Source: Oscillospiraceae bacterium (GTDB lineage Bacteria; Bacillota; Clostridia; Oscillospirales; Ruminococcaceae). From it: a stretch of DNA of 12,300 nucleotides. Shown in pieces: positions 6,478 through 12,264 of the stretch. The notes beneath the pieces are model-generated. The model did no database searches and was not told the DNA's origin. It saw nothing but the letters and a program-made list of their open reading frames with translations. The DNA lies in NCBI GenBank assembly GCA_900768995.1, contig CAAGEZ010000051.1:1-12300 (forward strand), read 5' to 3'. The translations under genes and the position numbers were made by a program. Each line of letters starts with the position of its first letter. Within the stretch, counting starts at the first letter, position 1.

Positions 6478-7719
6478 ATGAATTTCAAGAAGATCGTAGC
6501 TACTCTCGCAGCAGCAGCTCTTTCGGTTTCGGCTCTTTCCGTTTCCGCAATGGCTCTTTCCACTAAGGATTACCTCAAGGACGGCGTTGTTTATGTAAAC
6601 GCTGACAAGCCTGAGGATCCCACCTGGGCAATCGATGCAGGTGTTGCTCAGACTGACGTTTACGGCGTTACATTCCACGTAACATTCGAGGGCAACGATG
6701 AATGGTACGGCGGCGGAATCGGTGCTAACTCCAATTCCACTGGCTGGAAGTCTATTGAGTGGGGCACAAACTCCAAGGAAATCACTGCTGATGTTGAAAA
6801 CAACACTATCACATGGCTCTCCGATGCTCCTATCTTCGCTGAGTCAGATGAATATGCACAGCTCTGGCTCCAGACTTGGACAGGCAAGGTTACAGTTAAC
6901 AGCGCAGACGTTCTCGGCAAGGACGGCGTAATTCTTTCTACTGATGACGCTCCCGCTGAGACAGAGGCTTCCGAGTCTGAGGAAACCACTGAGGAGACTG
7001 CTGCTGAGACTGAGGCTGAAACAGAGGCAGAGACCGAAGCTGAGGAAACTGAGGCTCCTGTTGAAGAGACAGAGGCTGAGGAAACTGAAGCAGCTGAGGA
7101 AGAGGCAGCTCCCGCTATCGACTACTCCGCTCTCACAGGTGATGTTATCTCCGATACAGAGGCTACTTCCGCAGGTTCTTGGGGTCAGGCTATCACCCTT
7201 ACAACCGTAAAGAATGAAAACGGCGTATTTGATCCCGCTGTTCTTACTCCTGACAAGGCTGTTGTAGTTTACTACACTGCTGAGACTGCTCCTGAGGTCG
7301 TTCTCCAGTCCTGGAGCGGCGGCGAAGGCTGGGCAAAGGTTCCCGCTGATGAGACCCTTTCCACAGACGGCGTTGCAGTATTCACATATGATTATATGAC
7401 TGCTATGTACCAGAGCGATGATTTTGTTGACACTCTCGATGCTTTCATCGTTGGCGACACCGGTTCCGAGCTCACAGTTTCCAAGATTCTTCTCGTTGAC
7501 GCAGCTTCCCTCACAGCAGGTGCTGTTTCCGATGAAGATGTTATCGAGGACGCTGCTCCCGTTGAGGAGACAGAGGCTCCTGTTGAGGAAGTTGTTACTG
7601 AGGCCCCCGCAGCTGACACAACTACTCCCGTAGCTTCCACAGGCAACACTGCTGCTGCTTCCATTGCTGCTGTAATGGCTGTTGCAGGTGCTGCTGCTGT
7701 TATCTCCAAGAGAAAGTAA
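6478..7719 (+). CDS. Anchored surface protein with two beta-sandwich modules and two acidic linkers
   Basis: A 413-residue exported protein, the largest of the set. Signal peptide 1-26 (SAMA before L27). Module 1 (about 28-155) carries EWYGGGIGANSNSTGW (75-90), W95, W130, W134 and closing strand VTVNSADVLGKDG. An acidic linker without Lys or Arg (158-213) leads to module 2 (about 217-345): GSWGQAITL (233-241), VVLQSWSGGEGWAKV (274-288), YDYMTAMY (304-311) and closing strand LTVSKILLVDA. These tryptophan patterns resemble binding modules of ruminococcal glycosidases (families such as CBM37, CBM79 or CBM80 come to mind but cannot be told apart here). A second linker (355-380), TTPVASTGN (382-390), hydrophobic stretch and KRK follow. 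AAAGGAAG precedes the start. No catalytic domain seen. Confidence 0.78.
   Translation: MNFKKIVATLAAAALSVSALSVSAMALSTKDYLKDGVVYVNADKPEDPTWAIDAGVAQTDVYGVTFHVTFEGNDEWYGGGIGANSNSTGWKSIEWGTNSKEITADVENNTITWLSDAPIFAESDEYAQLWLQTWTGKVTVNSADVLGKDGVILSTDDAPAETEASESEETTEETAAETEAETEAETEAEETEAPVEETEAEETEAAEEEAAPAIDYSALTGDVISDTEATSAGSWGQAITLTTVKNENGVFDPAVLTPDKAVVVYYTAETAPEVVLQSWSGGEGWAKVPADETLSTDGVAVFTYDYMTAMYQSDDFVDTLDAFIVGDTGSELTVSKILLVDAASLTAGAVSDEDVIEDAAPVEETEAPVEEVVTEAPAADTTTPVASTGNTAAASIAAVMAVAGAAAVISKRK
6949..7116 (+). repeat. Glu-Thr-Glu-Ala coding tandem repeat (linker)
   Basis: Imperfect 6- and 12-base repeats of the GAG-ACN-GAG-GCN type coding for (E-T-E-A)n between the two modules. Similar acidic repeats code the linkers at about 5155-5337, 6172-6290 and 8417-8647. 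They create long open frames on other strands that are not genes. Confidence 0.85.
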
Positions 7720-7737
7720 TTTCAAAAAATTACACAA

Positions 7738-7766
7738 AGCCGTTTCCGTCCGGAAGCGGCTTTTTT
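7738..7766 (+). terminator. Terminator of the 5584-7719 operon
   Basis: AGCCGTTTCC (7738-7747) with GGAAGCGGCT (7752-7761), one G-U pair, loop GTCC, then a T6 run (7761-7766). Confidence 0.9.
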
Positions 7767-7774
7767 GTATTCTG

Positions 7775-7791
7775 TGTAAAATTTGTGAAAA
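7775..7791 (+). promoter_or_regulatory. Near-match to the WalR-type box upstream of the gene at 7901
   Basis: TGTAAA-ATTTG-TGAAAA, one mismatch to TGTWAH-N5-TGTWAH, about 30 bases upstream of the -35 box. It shares TTGTGAAAA with the site at 5457-5473. Confidence 0.3.
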
Positions 7792-7822
7792 TGTGCAAAG
7801 GATTATTTGTGCAATATTTACG

Positions 7823-7851
7823 TTGAAATACGTCCGTAATAATGTTATAAT
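7823..7851 (+). promoter_or_regulatory. Sigma-A promoter for the gene at 7901
   Basis: TTGAAA (7823-7828), 17-bp spacer, perfect TATAAT (7846-7851). The -35 box and spacer length are the same as at 4443-4471. Confidence 0.88.
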
Positions 7852-7868
7852 ATAGCTACAAATAAATT

Positions 7869-7886
7869 TTGGCATTAATATGCCAA
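7869..7886 (+). other. Leader hairpin touching the ribosome-binding site
   Basis: TTGGCAT (7869-7875), loop TAAT, ATGCCAA (7880-7886); the last two bases are the first two of the AAGGAGGAG ribosome site (7885-7893). It lies wholly within the short leader, so it may stabilise the 5' end of the mRNA or tune initiation. It also places the in-frame ATG at 7880 inside a stem, against use of that codon. Confidence 0.6.
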
Positions 7887-7900
7887 GGAGGAGAATTAAA

Positions 7901-8740
7901 ATGAAAATTCAGAAAATGTTAGCAGGCTTTGTAGCTGCTGCTATGGCAGTTACAACAATGGCTGTAAGCGCATTCGCTTCTACAGTTACACTTGACAGCG
8001 AGTATGTTGGTTCTTGGGGCGCAGGTCTCTGCATTCCTAAGACAGAGCTCGAGGCTATCGGCAGCGACGTAAAGGTTACTCTCGACATCGAGACAAGAAA
8101 CCTTGCAAACACTGCAGATCAGTTCCTTCTCGCTCCTATGGACTACGACAACAGCTGGACAAGAGTTACAGATCAGCTCACAAGTGACACAATGGTTGCT
8201 AAGGCTGATGGTTTCGTAGTTGTTAAGGAAGGTCAGACTTCCGTAGAGTTCGTTATCCCCGCAACAACAATCGCTACACTTGGCGACAGCGGTCTTGGCT
8301 TCCAGGTTCAGAACGTTATCGTTAAGTCTGCAAACCTCGAGGCTGGTTCCCCTGAGGCTGCTTACACAATCATCGAAGAAGATGCAGTAAAGGATTACTG
8401 CTTCTCCGCTCTCGAGGATACTGCTGCTGAGACAGAGGCTGCTGCTGAAGAGACCGAAGCTGCTGTAGAGGAGACAGCTGATGAGGCTGTTGAGGAAACA
8501 GCTGAAGAGGTTGAGGAAGATGCTGCTGTTGAAGAAACATCTGACGACGCTGCTGTTGAGGAAGTTGCAGAAGAGACTGAAGCTGCTGTTGAAGAAACAG
8601 AGGCTGCTGTTGAAGAGACAGAGGCTCCCGCTGCTGACACAACAACTGCTCCTGCTGCTACAGGCAACACCGCTGCTGCTACTATCGCAGTTGTAATGGT
8701 TGCTGCTGGCGCTGCTGCTCTCGTTTCCAAGAGAAAGTAA
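7901..8740 (+). CDS. Anchored surface protein, beta-sandwich module, very long acidic linker, ATGN tail
   Basis: A 279-residue exported protein. Signal peptide 1-26 (AFA before S27). Residues 28-168 form one module: YVGSWGAGLCI (35-45, compare GSWGQAITL in module 2 of the 6478 protein), W86, SVEFVIP (114-120) and closing strand GFQVQNVIVKSANLE (133-147). C44 and C167 might pair. Residues 172-249 are a linker rich in Glu, Ala, Val and Thr with no Lys or Arg. The tail is PAATGN (251-256), hydrophobic 257-275, KRK. The ATG at 7901 is chosen because AAGGAGGAG ends 7 bases before it. Transcribed alone, between its own promoter and terminator. Glycan binding is inferred, not shown. Confidence 0.78.
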   Translation: MKIQKMLAGFVAAAMAVTTMAVSAFASTVTLDSEYVGSWGAGLCIPKTELEAIGSDVKVTLDIETRNLANTADQFLLAPMDYDNSWTRVTDQLTSDTMVAKADGFVVVKEGQTSVEFVIPATTIATLGDSGLGFQVQNVIVKSANLEAGSPEAAYTIIEEDAVKDYCFSALEDTAAETEAAAEETEAAVEETADEAVEETAEEVEEDAAVEETSDDAAVEEVAEETEAAVEETEAAVEETEAPAADTTTAPAATGNTAAATIAVVMVAAGAAALVSKRK

Positions 8741-8765
8741 TCAGTAGTACATAAAGCAATTTTTC

Positions 8766-8801
8766 AGAGACGCTGTGCACTGCATAGCGTCTCTTTTTTT
8801 T
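8766..8801 (+). terminator. Terminator after the fourth surface protein gene
   Basis: Perfect 9-bp stem AGAGACGCT (8766-8774) with AGCGTCTCT (8786-8794), 11-base loop, then T8 (8794-8801). Confidence 0.93.
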
Positions 8802-8812
8802 GCAAAAAGCAG

Positions 8813-8841
8813 TGGAAATTAATGAAAAAGTGTGGTATAAT
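8813..8841 (+). promoter_or_regulatory. Promoter for the 47-residue gene
   Basis: TGGAAA (8813-8818), 17-bp spacer ending in TGG, perfect TATAAT (8836-8841): an extended -10 with a weaker -35. It lies 11 bases after a terminator, so the small gene is independently expressed. Confidence 0.78.
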
Positions 8842-8871
8842 CATCTTATATGAATTTTGGGAGTGAATAAA

Positions 8872-9015
8872 ATGAATAACTTAGCTATGCTTTTATCTCA
8901 GGTCCCCGCAACGGGAAATGTTGAGCAGAAAACCTATATCATCGTACTGGTCATTGCAGCTGTACTCATTATCGGGGCTGTTGTGGCAGGCATTGTTTCC
9001 AAGAAGAAAAAATAA
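8872..9015 (+). CDS. 47-residue VPATGN single-helix small protein, stand-alone sorting-signal-like
   Basis: The frame encodes MNNLAMLLSQ, then VPATGN (11-16), VEQKTY, a hydrophobic helix of about 20 residues (23-43) and KKKK. This is the order of a sortase-type C-terminal signal (motif, helix, positive tail), with VPATG one step from canonical LPxTG and followed by the same N as in the four surface proteins upstream. There is no ordinary signal peptide; the helix itself could insert the peptide with its N-terminus outside. GGGAGTG lies 6 bases before the ATG and there is a good promoter. The product could be a competitor, partner or regulator of the anchoring system, or simply a small membrane protein. 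The next gene has its own promoter. Confidence 0.72.
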   Translation: MNNLAMLLSQVPATGNVEQKTYIIVLVIAAVLIIGAVVAGIVSKKKK

Positions 9016-9023
9016 AAATGTTA

Positions 9024-9052
9024 TTGCATTTTATCAAAATATATGATACAAT
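9024..9052 (+). promoter_or_regulatory. Promoter for the SPFH protein gene
   Basis: TTGCAT (9024-9029), 17-bp spacer ending in TGA, TACAAT (9047-9052). No terminator follows the small gene, so read-through is also possible. Confidence 0.68.
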
Positions 9053-9103
9053 GTTAATACATTAGTATTATGCCCAAAAGGCGAGAAAACGGAGGTATTT
9101 ATT

Positions 9104-10381
9104 ATGGGACTTATCACTGCGGCAGTTTCATCGGTGTCAGGCTCTCTTGCGGATTCCTGGAAGGACGTTATCGAGCCTGATGATATGACGGACGGCACCC
9201 TGCTTGTAAAGGGCGTTGCCATTAAAAAAGGCTCCAACAAGCGTGGAAATGACAACATCGTTTCCAACGGCTCTATCATACACGTTTTCCCAAACACCCT
9301 TATGCTCCTTATGGACGGCGGCAGGATCGTTGATTACAGCGCACAGGAGGGTTATTACGAGGTAAACAACTCCTCCTCCCCCTCACTTTTCAACGGCGAG
9401 CTGAGCGAGACCCTCAAGGACACCTGGGAGCGCTTCAAGTTCGGCGGCGGAGCTTCTCAGAGACAGTATGTTTACTACATAAACACTGCTGAGATAAAGG
9501 GCATCAAGTTCGGCACACGTCAGCCTGTTAACTATTTTGATAATTTCTATAATGCCGAGCTTTTCCTCAGAGCTCACGGTACATATTCAATTAAAATAAC
9601 CGACCCTATCAAGTTCTTTACCGAGTTTGCTCCCAAGGGCACTGACAGGATCGAGATAAAAGACCTTTCCGAGCAGCTTTTCAACGAATTTATGGACGCT
9701 CTCCAGTCTGCCATAAATCAGATGTCCGTTGACGGCGTGAGAATTTCCGCTATCACATCAAAGTCAAGAGAGCTTTCAAAGTATATGTCCACCACCCTTG
9801 ACGCTGACTGGAACGAGCTTCGTGGAATCGAGATATGCTCCGTTGGTATCGCAAGCATCTCTTATGATGACGAGTCAAAGGAGCTCATCAATATGCGCAA
9901 CAAGGGCGCTATGATGTCCGACCCCACTATCAGAGAGGGCTTCGTTCAGTCCTCCGTGGCTCAGGGCTTCCAGAGCGCAGGCTCCAACACATCGGGAGCA
10001 GGCAATGCTTTTATGGCGATGAATATGGGCGGCGTCGGCGGATTTATGAACAACGCTTCTCAGGCAAATGCGGCTCAGATGCAAATGCAGATGCAGCAGC
10101 AGGCTATGCAGCAGCAAAATGCCGCTCAGCAGACATCTCAGCAGAGCGCAAACACATGGAAATGCTCCTGCGGTGCTGAAAATACCGGTAATTTCTGCAA
10201 TAACTGCGGTGCTAAGAAGCCTGCCCCTGCAGGCGAATGGACCTGTTCCTGCGGCACAAAGAACACAGGCAATTTCTGCGGCGGCTGCGGTGCAAAGAGA
10301 CCCTCCGCTGACTGGACTTGCTCCTGCGGTGCAGTGAACACGGGCAACTTCTGCAACAACTGCGGTGCTAAAAGACAGTAA
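9104..10381 (+). CDS. SPFH-domain protein with three C-terminal zinc ribbons (virion-core/YdjI-like)
   Basis: A 425-residue protein with no signal peptide, predicted cytoplasmic or membrane-associated. Residues about 15-260 fit the SPFH (band 7) type seen in Bacillus YdjI and the so-called virion core proteins: early DVIEPDDMTDGTLLVKGVAIKKGS region, IIHVFPNTLMLLMDGGRIVD, FGTRQPVNYFDNF and a YSIKITDPIKFF strand. Residues 300-350 are Gly/Met/Gln-rich. Three 22-residue ribbons follow at 352-373, 379-400 and 404-425, each CxC-x9-CxxC (CSCG then FCNNCGAK or FCGGCGAK). GGAGG stands 9 bases before the ATG. In Bacillus, YdjI works with membrane-stress partners and recruits proteins to damaged membrane; a similar role here is an inference. 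Three ribbons in a row is more than the usual one or two. Confidence 0.85.
   Translation: MGLITAAVSSVSGSLADSWKDVIEPDDMTDGTLLVKGVAIKKGSNKRGNDNIVSNGSIIHVFPNTLMLLMDGGRIVDYSAQEGYYEVNNSSSPSLFNGELSETLKDTWERFKFGGGASQRQYVYYINTAEIKGIKFGTRQPVNYFDNFYNAELFLRAHGTYSIKITDPIKFFTEFAPKGTDRIEIKDLSEQLFNEFMDALQSAINQMSVDGVRISAITSKSRELSKYMSTTLDADWNELRGIEICSVGIASISYDDESKELINMRNKGAMMSDPTIREGFVQSSVAQGFQSAGSNTSGAGNAFMAMNMGGVGGFMNNASQANAAQMQMQMQQQAMQQQNAAQQTSQQSANTWKCSCGAENTGNFCNNCGAKKPAPAGEWTCSCGTKNTGNFCGGCGAKRPSADWTCSCGAVNTGNFCNNCGAKRQ
10157..10378 (+). repeat. Three 66-bp repeats coding zinc ribbons
   Basis: Units at 10157-10222, 10238-10303 and 10313-10378, each starting with TGG (W) and coding W-x-C-S-C-G-x3-N-T-G-N-F-C-x2-C-G-A-K. 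Spacers are 15 and 9 bases. The units differ at many synonymous positions, so the duplication is old and kept by selection on protein. Confidence 0.88.
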
Positions 10382-10399
10382 ATTTTTGTAAAAAACACG

Positions 10400-10434
10400 T
10401 CTCCCCCTGCAATTTTCACACTTGCAGGGGGAGA
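10400..10434. terminator. Hairpin terminator after the SPFH gene
   Basis: Perfect 13-bp GC-rich stem, TCTCCCCCTGCAA (10400-10412) with TTGCAGGGGGAGA (10422-10434). The T tail on the + strand is short (TTTCACATTTTAC); on the - strand the stem is followed by GTGTTTTTTAC, so it may work both ways. Confidence 0.78.
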
Positions 10435-10475
10435 TTTCACATTTTACATCGGTATTTTAATGCTTTTTCGTTCAC

Positions 10476-10492
10476 ATATCACATATTTTACA
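10476..10492 (-). promoter_or_regulatory. Near-match to the WalR-type box overlapping the HtrA -35
   Basis: On the minus strand TGTAAA-ATATG-TGATAT, one mismatch to TGTWAH-N5-TGTWAH. It overlaps the -35 element, which would suit a repressor. Weak alone. Confidence 0.28.
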
Positions 10493-10514
10493 CATTAGGG
10501 CGTTATTATATAAT
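10487..10514 (+). promoter_or_regulatory. Promoter for the HtrA-type protease gene
   Basis: TTTACA (10487-10492), 16-bp spacer, perfect TATAAT (10509-10514), leader of about 75 bases. Confidence 0.72.
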
Positions 10515-10594
10515 CACAAAAGAAAAAGAGAGCAGTCAGAAAAGAGCAGCTCTTATAAAGAACAAAAGTTATATATGCCGAAAGGATGAGTTAT

Positions 10595-12010
10595 ATGTAC
10601 GAAAATAATTACAATTATGTTGAGGTTCCCGGTGAGGGCAAGGATAAGAAAAAGGACAACAAGGTTGGCAGAACTGTGGCAATGCTCCTTGCTGTTGCAA
10701 TAGTCGGCGGTGCTTCGGGCTTCGGCGGTGCATATCTCCAGAACAGCATAGCTTCCGATGATCAGCCTGCCGCTTCCGCTTCTTCCGACAATGCACAGCA
10801 GACTTCGGACAGCACTGAGTCTCCCGCAGTAACAAGCTCCTCTTCATCTTCCGATACATCGGGAAATGTTGTAAACACTCTTCTTAATACATCTCCCTCC
10901 GACGGAACTCTTACCACAAAGCAGATCGTTGAAAAGGTATCTCCCTCCGTTGTAGGCGTTCATTCATCATTCACCACCTCTTCGGGAACAAGCACGGGAA
11001 CAGGTACGGGCATTATCCTCAGTGATGACGGATATATCATCACCAACGCCCACGTTGTTCAGACTGAGGTCAGCGAATATGTTTCAAACAGCGACAACAA
11101 CAGATATGGCAGCAATCCTTTCAGCGGCGGCGGTGATATTTTCGATTACTTCTTCGGCGGCAGCGGGATCGGCGGCAGCTATCAGAAAAAGCTGAAGCAG
11201 GCTGATACCGTTAAGATAGTTCTTTCTACCGATGAGGACACCGAGTATGAAGCCGAGATCGTCGGTGCGGACGAGAACAGCGACCTTGCAGTGCTCAAGA
11301 TAAACGCTGAGGGTCTTGACCTTATTCCTGCTGAATTCGGTGACTCCAACCAGCTCACAATGGGCGACAAGGCCGTTGCCATAGGCTATCCTCTCGGTCT
11401 AGGACTTTCAACCTCCGAGGGTATCGTTTCGGGACTTAACCGTACTTTAAACGTTGAGCTTTCTTCCGGCGGCAGCGCTTCGATGACACTTATCCAGACC
11501 GATGCGGCTATCAACCCCGGCAACTCCGGCGGCCCACTTATCAACGGCAACGGTCAGGTGATCGGCATCACATCTTCAAAGCTTGTTGATAGTTCTGTTG
11601 AGGGACTTGGCTTTGCAATCCCTATCTCCGACGCAATGCCTCTTATCAGCGACCTTATGAACAAGGGCTATGTTACCAACACAACTCCTCAGATCGGTAT
11701 CACAGGCTCTGACATCAACAGCGCAATTATGAGATACTACAACCTCCCTGTTGACAAGGGCGTTATGGTAGTAAGCGTAAGCGAGGGCAGCGGCGCAGAG
11801 GCTGCGGGCATCAGCGCAGGCGATGTTATCGTTGCGGCTGACGGCAAGGACATCACTTCTATGGACGAACTTACCGCCGCTAAGAAGGGCAAGGCTATCG
11901 GCGACACTATGGTGCTCACACTTGCAAGAGCTGACGGCAATGTTGATGTTACACTCACCCTCACAGGCGAAGATGACCAGAAGCCCGAAGCTGAGGTTTC
12001 TTCTAACTGA
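10595..12010 (+). CDS. htrA: Membrane-anchored HtrA/DegP-type serine protease with PDZ domain
   Basis: Extracytoplasmic quality-control protease that degrades or refolds misfolded exported proteins. Numbered from the ATG at 10595 (471 residues): Tyr/Lys-rich cytoplasmic start, one membrane helix at about 27-47, a Ser/Thr/Ala-rich stalk (52-105), trypsin-like domain with H153 (TNAHVV), D230 (NSDLAVLKI) and S311 (NPGNSGGPL), then one PDZ domain at about 365-457 (VMVVSVSEGSGAEAAGI, GDVIVAADG). An unusual Gly/Phe/Asn-rich loop of about 40 residues (160-202, with FDYFFGG) sits between His and Asp. AAAGGA at 10581-10586 stands 8 bases before 10595; an ATG at 10586 overlaps that site. Next to four abundant-looking surface proteins its clients may include them (inference). 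Confidence 0.93.
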   Translation: MYENNYNYVEVPGEGKDKKKDNKVGRTVAMLLAVAIVGGASGFGGAYLQNSIASDDQPAASASSDNAQQTSDSTESPAVTSSSSSSDTSGNVVNTLLNTSPSDGTLTTKQIVEKVSPSVVGVHSSFTTSSGTSTGTGTGIILSDDGYIITNAHVVQTEVSEYVSNSDNNRYGSNPFSGGGDIFDYFFGGSGIGGSYQKKLKQADTVKIVLSTDEDTEYEAEIVGADENSDLAVLKINAEGLDLIPAEFGDSNQLTMGDKAVAIGYPLGLGLSTSEGIVSGLNRTLNVELSSGGSASMTLIQTDAAINPGNSGGPLINGNGQVIGITSSKLVDSSVEGLGFAIPISDAMPLISDLMNKGYVTNTTPQIGITGSDINSAIMRYYNLPVDKGVMVVSVSEGSGAEAAGISAGDVIVAADGKDITSMDELTAAKKGKAIGDTMVLTLARADGNVDVTLTLTGEDDQKPEAEVSSN

Positions 12011-12041
12011 TGCTTAATTTTTCATAAGTTATCCCGTGGCG

Positions 12042-12142
12042 AGAGTTTTGTGGTTTGCGAAGCAAATCGAGGCGACAGCCAAATCTTCTTCCAAGTAAGA
12101 AGAAACAAAACTCTAAAGCTTTAAAATCTATGATTTTAAAGC
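12042..12142. repeat. Multi-hairpin structured element between htrA and the IS
   Basis: A perfect 10-bp closing stem, AGAGTTTTGT (12042-12051) with ACAAAACTCT (12105-12114), encloses three hairpins: TTTGC-GAA-GCAAA (12054-12066), GGC-GACA-GCC (12071-12080) and TCTTCTT with AAGAAGA (12084-12103). A further perfect 11-bp hairpin, GCTTTAAAATC-TAT-GATTTTAAAGC, follows at 12118-12142. No coding frame is visible. It may be the 3' end structure of the htrA transcript, a non-coding RNA, or a palindromic mobile repeat. No typical T-tail terminator was found after htrA. Confidence 0.55.
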
Positions 12143-12189
12143 ATATCTCTCCTCCATTAATATATCGGCAAATGCCGCTCGGTTTTGAA

Positions 12190-12260
12190 ATGCTCCCCTT
12201 TTGTTAGACAATGTGGTATAATGAAAACATACCAATATTGAAACTAACGAAAGGGGGCAT
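12190..12260 (+). promoter_or_regulatory. Inverted repeat that would hide the transposase ribosome site in read-through RNA
   Basis: Left arm 12190-12207 (ATGC, bulged T, CCCCTTTTGTTAG) pairs with right arm 12244-12260 (CTAACGAAAGGGGGCAT), one G-U pair. The right arm contains the whole GAAAGGGGG ribosome site; the left arm lies upstream of the -10 box, so only transcripts entering from outside carry both arms. Confidence 0.6.
12214..12222 (+). promoter_or_regulatory. Extended -10 promoter of the IS
   Basis: TGG directly before a perfect TATAAT (12217-12222). No good -35 is seen at 16-18 bases. RNA would start near 12229. Confidence 0.6.
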
Positions 12261-12264
12261 TTTT

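Noticed and set aside
6949..7116. Short tandem repeats considered as a CRISPR array
   Set aside because: The repeats are in frame, 6-12 bases, uninterrupted by unique spacers and code for an acidic linker.
6844..7875. Minus-strand open frame of 343 codons opposite the 6478 gene
   Set aside because: It mirrors the Glu/Thr/Ala repeat codons (poly-Ser/Leu/Cys protein), crosses the terminator at 7738-7766 and lacks start signals.
8370..8730. Several overlapping frames opposite and beside the acidic linker of the 7901 gene (Gln/Leu or Ser/Ala-rich)
   Set aside because: Low-complexity shadows of the GAG-GCT type repeat; no independent signals.
4531..8740. Surface gene cluster considered as recent tandem duplication
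   Set aside because: Modules are strongly diverged and even the near-identical tails differ at most synonymous sites, so the copies are old or were assembled separately.
12042..12114. Cloverleaf-like fold considered as a tRNA gene
   Set aside because: No T-loop motif, no anticodon arm of the right size, and a 10-bp closing stem instead of 7.
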